DNA of 10,331 nucleotides from Brevundimonas sp. (GTDB taxonomy: Bacteria > Pseudomonadota > Alphaproteobacteria > Caulobacterales > Caulobacteraceae), in contig NZ_JAVHLH010000085.1 of assembly GCF_031082345.1 (NCBI RefSeq), forward strand, positions 1 to 10,331, read 5' to 3'. The notes below the pieces were generated by a model that saw only the letters and a list, made by a program, of their open reading frames with translations, made no database searches and was not told where the DNA came from. Below, piece by piece: positions 6,028-10,331 of this stretch (position 1 is the stretch's first letter; every line of letters starts with the position of its first letter). Both the position numbers and the translations under genes were made by a program.

Positions 6028-6975
6028 TCAGTTCACGGTCAGGTCCAGCGGCTGGGACACATGCAGGGTGCCCGCGCCCAGATCGATGGCGACCCGACGG
6101 CCGGCGAACGCCTCCATGCCCACCAGGGCGCCGGGGAAGTTGGGCAGCGGCGGCTGCTCGAAGACCCCGACCTGGACACGCCGGTACAGATGGTCGGCGA
6201 AGGTCACGGTGCGCGCTTCCAGTATCGCCGCCCGCGCGGCGCCGCCGAGGACCAGGCTGGTCGCGCTCGTCTGCGCCCGCCCATCCATCAGCCCGACGGC
6301 CCGGGCGGTCTCGCTGTCGAGGGCCAGAAGCGACGATGCGCCGGTATCCACCACCGCGTTCACGACGACCCCTTCGACGGTGATCTCGACGACAAGCCCT
6401 CCGCCCGACGACCGGACCACGGTCGAGGCGAGATCCGGCGGCCGCACGAAGGAGTCGCGAGAGATCAGCCGCACATGCCGTCGCGCCGGATCCAGCGCCA
6501 GCACCAGATGCTCGAGCACATCCCGGCCGAGGATCAACGGCGTGTTCAACCCTCCCGCCGACGCGAGCGGGCCCAGATCGAGGATCGCCGCCCGAAGCTC
6601 GCCGATGGTCAGGCCTGGCAGGCTCACCTCGACGGTCGTGCCCCGCCCCATCTGGCTGCCGCCGCCGACGCCATAGGCGACCAGCGGCATGTCGAACAGC
6701 GACCGGCGCTGCGCCGGCAGGGTCTCGACCAGCCGACGGTCGATGACGGAATACTGGGCGCCCGTGTCGATCAGGGCGATGATATCGCGTCCCTCGACCC
6801 TCACCTTCACGGTCGGCACGTTGGCCCGCCGCGCATAGGGCAGCCACGGCGTGGCGCCCTCCTCGGCGAACGCCAGATCCGGCGCCGGCCAGAACAGGGT
6901 CTCGCGCGCCCACCAGGCCCCGCCGACGACGGCGGCCAGCCCTGCGGCGCGAAAGAGAAGGTTGCGGCGGTTCAT
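6028..6975 (-). CDS. tandem-domain retropepsin-like aspartic protease with Tat-like leader
   Basis: This 315-residue protein has two copies of the retropepsin-like fold in one chain. Domain 1 has the catalytic loop ALIDTGAQYSVID (67-79), then ILGRDVLEHLVLALD (148-162). Domain 2 has AVVDTGASSLLALD (207-220), then LVGMEAFAGRRVAIDL (285-299). The catalytic aspartates are Asp70 and Asp210. Most bacterial proteins of this fold carry one domain and pair as homodimers; here the two halves can form one active site within a chain. The N-terminus NRRNLLFRAAGLAAVVGGA has a twin-arginine-like motif and a weakly hydrophobic core, so Tat export or a membrane anchor is likely and the protease would act in the periplasm. 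ATG 6975 has only a weak GAGG. The upstream in-frame extension overlaps the carboxypeptidase gene and is rejected. The gene follows the carboxypeptidase gene by 56 bases, likely in one operon. The substrate is unknown. Confidence 0.83.
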   Translation of the reverse strand: MNRRNLLFRAAGLAAVVGGAWWARETLFWPAPDLAFAEEGATPWLPYARRANVPTVKVRVEGRDIIALIDTGAQYSVIDRRLVETLPAQRRSLFDMPLVAYGVGGGSQMGRGTTVEVSLPGLTIGELRAAILDLGPLASAGGLNTPLILGRDVLEHLVLALDPARRHVRLISRDSFVRPPDLASTVVRSSGGGLVVEITVEGVVVNAVVDTGASSLLALDSETARAVGLMDGRAQTSATSLVLGGAARAAILEARTVTFADHLYRRVQVGVFEQPPLPNFPGALVGMEAFAGRRVAIDLGAGTLHVSQPLDLTVN

Positions 6976-6992
6976 ACGCCTCGAACATGGCG

Positions 6993-7012
6993 TGGCGCGG
7001 AGCCTCGCGCCA
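6993..7012 (-). repeat. perfect 7-bp inverted repeat between carboxypeptidase and protease genes
   Basis: TGGCGCG (6993-6999) and CGCGCCA (7006-7012) are perfectly complementary with a six-base loop. The resulting RNA hairpin would lie in the 56-base gap of the minus-strand operon. No T-run follows it, so it is not a standard intrinsic terminator. It may protect or process the transcript, or it may be chance in GC-rich DNA. Confidence 0.4.
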
Positions 7013-7031
7013 GCGTCGCCGCTGTCGCGCC

Positions 7032-7853
7032 TTATCGCGGCCCGAACGGCACGACCTTGTTGTCGCGGTCGTGGCCGATGTCCGCCGCCCCGAGATACGG
7101 AATGCCCGAGCGCTGGCACCAGTAGCGGACGATCTCCTCCGGGGTCAGGCCAAAGTCCGGATCGTTCTCGACGATGGCCGACACCCGGCCCAGCCGGATG
7201 CCCGCGACCTTGCGGATCGAGGCCTGGCCGGTCAGGTGGAACATCATCCGGTCGACGCGGTACAGCGGCTCGGACACGTCTTCCAGCATCAGCACATGGC
7301 CGGACAGGTCGGGCTCCAGCGCCGTCCCGACGAGGGCGTCGAGGATGCTGAGATTGAAGGCGGCCGCGGGTCGCGGGTCCTCGTGCAGCGACGCCTCCCA
7401 GGACGCCGGGTCGCCGCGCTTGAGCCAGTTCAGCGCCCGCCACGCCGTCGCGTCGTTGCGCACCGCGTCCGAGGCCATCGGCCCGTGCGCCACATGCTCA
7501 AAGCCCGCCTTGTACAGTCCCGCCAACAGCGTCCCCGCGTCGGAATAGCCCAGATACCGCTTCTTGCGCGCCACATCGGTCAGCTGCGGCAGCACCGCCT
7601 CGGCGATCCGGCACGAACCGTAACCGCCGCGCGCGAACCACACCGCGTCCAGCCGCGGATCGTTGGCGTATTCGACGAAGGCCGCCGCCCGGCTGGCGTC
7701 GTCGCCCCCGAAATGCCCGTGCTTGCCGAAGCTGGCGGGGTGGAACACCACTTGGGCCGCACCATCCGGCACATGGGCCGCGAACCATTCATGCACGGCG
7801 TCCGCCCGCTCCCGGTTGAAGCGCGAACTGGCGTTGACGATGCCGATCTTCAT
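7032..7853 (-). CDS. cytoplasmic LD-carboxypeptidase, peptidase family S66 (LdcA/MccF type)
   Basis: This 273-residue protein has no signal peptide, which fits cytoplasmic murein recycling: LdcA removes the terminal D-Ala from L-Ala-gamma-D-Glu-meso-DAP-D-Ala. Family signs in order: an opening beta strand MKIGIVNASS; the conserved ARGGYGSCRI (74-83); the nucleophile loop LGYSDAGTLL (101-110) with Ser104; LMLEDVSEPLYRVDRMM (188-204), which holds the catalytic Glu (191 or 195); and the C-terminal GHDRDNKVVPFG (260-271) with His261. Spacing and length are close to E. coli LdcA (about 304 residues). The related MccF branch cleaves microcin-type adducts, so self-immunity is an alternative, but the divergent Mur ligase favours recycling. 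ATG 7853 has GGGAGG about 11 bases upstream. The protease gene follows downstream on the same strand. Confidence 0.88.
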   Translation of the reverse strand: MKIGIVNASSRFNRERADAVHEWFAAHVPDGAAQVVFHPASFGKHGHFGGDDASRAAAFVEYANDPRLDAVWFARGGYGSCRIAEAVLPQLTDVARKKRYLGYSDAGTLLAGLYKAGFEHVAHGPMASDAVRNDATAWRALNWLKRGDPASWEASLHEDPRPAAAFNLSILDALVGTALEPDLSGHVLMLEDVSEPLYRVDRMMFHLTGQASIRKVAGIRLGRVSAIVENDPDFGLTPEEIVRYWCQRSGIPYLGAADIGHDRDNKVVPFGPR

Positions 7854-7919
7854 CTGGCCGCTGGCCTCCCCGCCCGACCGTGCTAGTCAGGCCGCCGGAC
7901 ATTCCCCGGTTTCGCCCTC

Positions 7920-9326
7920 ATGAATCAAGACGACTATTTCTTCTGCGGCATCGGCGGCTCGGGCATGCTGCCCTTGGCGATGATCGTCCAGGCTCAACTC
8001 CAGGCTTCAGGGGGAGGCCGCATCGAGGGCTCCGACCGGTCCCGCGACCAGGGCCGCACGCCGGAGAAATTCGCCTGGCTCGAAGCCCACGGCGTCACCC
8101 TGCATCCGCAGGACGGCTCCGGCGTCACGCGGCCCGATCAGATCGTCGTCGCCACCGGCGCCATCGAGGATACCGTTCCCGATATCGGCGCCGCCCGCCG
8201 GGCCGGGGCCCGCATCGTCACCCGCCCGGAGCTGCTGTCGCAGCTGTTCAACGCCGCCCCGACCTCGATCGGCGTCGCCGGCACCAGCGGCAAGTCGACC
8301 ATCACCGGCATGATCGCCTGGATCCTGCATCAGGCCGGCCGCGAGCCCACCGTCATGAACGGTGCGGTGATGAAGAATTTCGCCGACGCCGACCATCCGT
8401 TCGCCAGCGCCCTGATCGGCGGACGCGACCTGTTCGTCTCCGAGGTCGACGAATCGGACGGCTCCATCGCCCGCTACGATCCGACTGTGGCTGTCGTCTC
8501 CAACATCTCGCTGGATCACAAGTCGATGGAGGAGCTGCGCGACCTGTTCGGCGGCTTCACCGCCCGCTCGACCACCGCCGTGCTCAACCTCGACAATCCC
8601 GAGACCGCGGCCTTGGCTCAGACCCTGCCGCCGGAGACGGTCGTCACCTTCGCCCTCGGGGAAGAGGCCGCCACCCTCAACGCCCACGACCTGGAGCCGG
8701 GTCCGACCGGCATGCGCTTCACCCTGACCGAAAAGGGCGGACCGAAACATACGGTCACCCTCAGCGTCCCCGGCGCCCACAATGTCGCCAACGCCCTCGC
8801 CGCCCTCGGGGCCGTGCGCGCCGTCGGCGTGCCGCTCGACCAGGCCGTCGCCGCGCTCGAGACCTTCTCCGGCATCCGCCGCCGCATGGAGCTGGTCGGG
8901 ACCGCCAACGGCGTCACCGTCATCGACGACTTCGCCCACAACCCGGACAAGATCGCCGCCACCCTCAAGACCCTGCACGCCTTCGACGGCCGCCTGCTGA
9001 TCCTGTTCCAGCCGCACGGCTTCGGCCCGCTGAAGCATATGAAGCACGAATTCATCGACGGCTTCGCCGGTCTGCTGCGCGCCGACGACGTCCTGCTGAT
9101 GCCCGAGCCGGTCTACTACGGCGGCACGACCGACCGCAGCGTCGGCAGCGAGGACATCGCCTCAGGCATCCGCGCCGCCGGCCGCCACGCCGAGGCCCTG
9201 CCGACCCGCGACGCCTGCGGCGACCGCCTCGTCGAACTGGCCCGCCCCGGCGACCGCATCGTCATCATGGGCGCCCGGGACGACACCCTGTCCCAGTTCG
9301 CGGCAGGGCTTCTCGCCCGTCTTTAG
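7920..9326 (+). CDS. MurC/Mpl-type Mur ligase, probably murein-peptide ligase
   Basis: This 468-residue protein is a three-domain Mur ligase. The N-terminal domain has [12 protein letters not shown] (9-20), binding UDP-MurNAc. The central ATPase domain has the P-loop GTSGKST (121-127, Lys125), VDESDGS (176-182), NISLDH (195-200) and [14 protein letters not shown] (285-298). The C-terminal domain has [26 protein letters not shown] (320-345). Canonical MurC adds L-Ala to UDP-MurNAc; Mpl adds a recycled tripeptide. Several motifs depart from MurC: GTSGKST for GTHGKTT, DDFAHNP for DDYAHHP, and FQPHGFGP (363-370) for FQPHRYTRT. Because the gene stands outside a division/cell-wall cluster and diverges from an LD-carboxypeptidase gene, I favour Mpl-like recycling, but the substrate is inferred. 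ATG 7920 fits the family start and has no Shine-Dalgarno sequence. It ends 110 bases before the kinase gene. Confidence 0.85.
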   Translation: MNQDDYFFCGIGGSGMLPLAMIVQAQLQASGGGRIEGSDRSRDQGRTPEKFAWLEAHGVTLHPQDGSGVTRPDQIVVATGAIEDTVPDIGAARRAGARIVTRPELLSQLFNAAPTSIGVAGTSGKSTITGMIAWILHQAGREPTVMNGAVMKNFADADHPFASALIGGRDLFVSEVDESDGSIARYDPTVAVVSNISLDHKSMEELRDLFGGFTARSTTAVLNLDNPETAALAQTLPPETVVTFALGEEAATLNAHDLEPGPTGMRFTLTEKGGPKHTVTLSVPGAHNVANALAALGAVRAVGVPLDQAVAALETFSGIRRRMELVGTANGVTVIDDFAHNPDKIAATLKTLHAFDGRLLILFQPHGFGPLKHMKHEFIDGFAGLLRADDVLLMPEPVYYGGTTDRSVGSEDIASGIRAAGRHAEALPTRDACGDRLVELARPGDRIVIMGARDDTLSQFAAGLLARL

Positions 9327-9339
9327 CTCCGCTTACTGA

Positions 9340-9361
9340 TTGTTCTACAAGCGAATCTCGC
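9340..9361. repeat. two adjacent 11-base inverted repeats upstream of the histidine kinase gene
   Basis: TTGT-tct-ACAA (9340-9350) is followed directly by GCGA-atc-TCGC (9351-9361). Each has perfect four-base arms around three bases. They lie in the unusually AT-rich gap after the Mur ligase gene, just upstream of the candidate kinase promoter, and could be regulator sites. Arms this short could also be chance. Confidence 0.3.
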
Positions 9362-9367
9362 AAAAGT

Positions 9368-9396
9368 TTCACGAACGGCAAAGCATCGGTTAAGTC
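9368..9396 (+). promoter_or_regulatory. possible Caulobacter-type housekeeping promoter of the histidine kinase gene
   Basis: TTCACGA (9368-9374) and GTTAAGTC (9389-9396), 14 bases apart, resemble the published Caulobacter housekeeping consensus of a TTGACGS-like -35 and a GCTANAWC-like -10. Both boxes have mismatches. The site lies about 40 bases before the kinase start and in the only AT-rich stretch nearby. Confidence 0.3.
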
Positions 9397-9436
9397 GCCG
9401 CCGTCTATGACGCGCCCACCAAACCAGAGGGCGGGC

Positions 9437-10331
9437 ATGGCCAGGATCGGAGACTTTGCGAGCGCGGCGGCGCCGATCGGACCGGACGCCTCCGGGGCCG
9501 AGGTCTACGACCGCTTCCAGAGCGAACCCGACACCCTGCTCATCGCGGTCATCGACAGCGACCGCCGTCCGGTCGGCCTGATCGAGCGGAACGCCTTCAC
9601 CCTGAAGATGGCCGCCGAGTTCGGCCGTGCGCTCTATGCGAAGCGCCCCGCCGCCACCCTCATGGATGCAAACCCGCGCGTGCTGGAGGCCGAGGCCGAC
9701 GCGGAGAGTCTGTTCCAGTCTCTGGACGCCTCCAGCCTGGGGGACCTGCTCAACGGCTTCATCGTCACCGCCGACGGCCGCTATGTCGGAGTCGGCGCCG
9801 GCGTGCATGTGCTCCAGGCCAGCAGCGCCATCCATCAACGGCGTGCGGACGCCATGGGAGCCCTCGCGCGGGAGCTGGCGCGCGCGGAGGCCGAAGCCCG
9901 CGCGTCGAGTCGCGCCAAGTCCGAGTTCCTGGCCGTCATGAGCCATGAAATCCGCACCCCGCTGAACGGCGTTCTGGGCGTCGCCGCCCTGATGGAACGC
10001 GAACTGACCCAGAAAGCGATGAGGCCCTACGTCCGCACCATTCTGGATTCCGGCGAAAGTCTCCTTCGGCTTCTCACGGACGCGCTCGACATGAGCCGCG
10101 CCGAGGCCGGCTTGATGAGCTTCGAAACCACGCCCGTGCATCTCGACAGACTGGCGGCGGACCTGGAGGCGCTATGGAGGCCTCGCGCACAGGAAAAGGG
10201 CCTGACGCTGAAGGTCGCCTGCGAGACGGGCGATCACGACTGGGTCGTCGGCGACGAGATGCGCCTCAAGCAACTGTTCAACAACCTCATCGGCAATGCG
10301 CTGAAATTCACCGTCGCCGGGGATGTGGTGG
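9437..10331 (+). CDS. cytoplasmic sensor histidine kinase with CBS-like N-terminal region (3' end outside window)
   Basis: The frame is open from ATG 9437 to the window edge, giving 298 complete codons. AGAGGG at 9426-9431 is a good ribosome site. No signal peptide or membrane helix is visible, so the kinase is probably soluble. Residues about 10-128 look like a CBS pair: LIAVIDSDRRPVGLIERNAF (35-54) and a second copy around GDLLNGFIVTADGRYVGVG (102-120). A charged coiled coil follows (about 134-163). The dimerisation/phosphoacceptor H-box is FLAVMSHEIRTPLNG (164-178), with His170 as the phosphorylated residue. The ATPase domain begins with the N-box at 281-291 (FNNLIGNALKF), and the rest is cut off. 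The SHEIRTPLNG form is frequent in hybrid kinases, so a receiver domain may follow beyond the edge. CBS pairs usually bind adenine nucleotides or SAM; the ligand here is unknown. Confidence 0.88.
   Translation, partial: MARIGDFASAAAPIGPDASGAEVYDRFQSEPDTLLIAVIDSDRRPVGLIERNAFTLKMAAEFGRALYAKRPAATLMDANPRVLEAEADAESLFQSLDASSLGDLLNGFIVTADGRYVGVGAGVHVLQASSAIHQRRADAMGALARELARAEAEARASSRAKSEFLAVMSHEIRTPLNGVLGVAALMERELTQKAMRPYVRTILDSGESLLRLLTDALDMSRAEAGLMSFETTPVHLDRLAADLEALWRPRAQEKGLTLKVACETGDHDWVVGDEMRLKQLFNNLIGNALKFTVAGDVV

Noticed and set aside
6061..7125. A 354-codon plus-strand frame opposite the aspartic protease.
   Set aside because: It is an antisense shadow without a ribosome site or domain; the protease strand carries two DTG motifs.
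6976..7443. In-frame N-terminal extension of the aspartic protease.
   Set aside because: It lies within the carboxypeptidase coding region in another frame, and the Tat-like leader at 6975 gives a natural start.
9323..10141. A 272-codon minus-strand frame opposite the histidine kinase.
   Set aside because: The plus strand encodes a clear H-box and N-box; the minus frame is composition-driven.

Overview
This is a high-GC window with short intergenic gaps and strongly GC-biased third codon positions. Long shadow frames run on almost every strand. The gene content points to an alphaproteobacterium, most likely in or near Caulobacteraceae (Brevundimonas or Caulobacter type). That placement is inferred from codon and base use and gene style; there is no rRNA or other phylogenetic marker here. 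I see no insertion sequence, phage gene, CRISPR array, tRNA or rRNA. This looks like ordinary chromosome.

Layout. (1) Positions 46-1388, plus strand: a DUF3298-type lipoprotein overlapping by one base a small secreted four-cysteine protein. (2) Positions 1370-2941, minus strand: an apparent three-gene operon, read right to left, of a four-helix membrane protein, a 65-residue XRE-type repressor and a secreted alpha/beta hydrolase. Its promoter region (2942-3026) is packed with TGAC/GTCA half-sites that look like an operator array. (3) Positions 3087-4675, plus strand: a membrane fatty acid desaturase coupled by a GTGA overlap to a METTL20-like protein methyltransferase. (4) Positions 4720-6024, plus strand: a small secreted helical protein, then a YpfJ-type membrane-anchored zinc metallopeptidase. 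(5) Positions 6028-7853, minus strand: an LD-carboxypeptidase (S66) followed by a single-chain protein with two retropepsin-like DTG domains. (6) Positions 7920-9326, plus strand, divergent from the carboxypeptidase: a MurC/Mpl-type Mur ligase with altered signature motifs. (7) From 9437 to the right edge, plus strand: a cytoplasmic sensor histidine kinase with a CBS-like N-terminal region, cut by the window end.

A cell-envelope theme runs through the window. The S66 carboxypeptidase and the Mpl-like ligase are the two enzymes expected for murein-peptide recycling and sit head to head. Around them are two proteases, a lipoprotein, a lipid desaturase and several small exported proteins. The points most worth a second look are the operator array before the XRE operon, the motif-divergent Mur ligase paired with the carboxypeptidase, and the bilobal DTG protease with a Tat-like leader. 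Every gene falls in a recognisable family or is a small exported hypothetical, and I do not see a wholly new multi-gene system.
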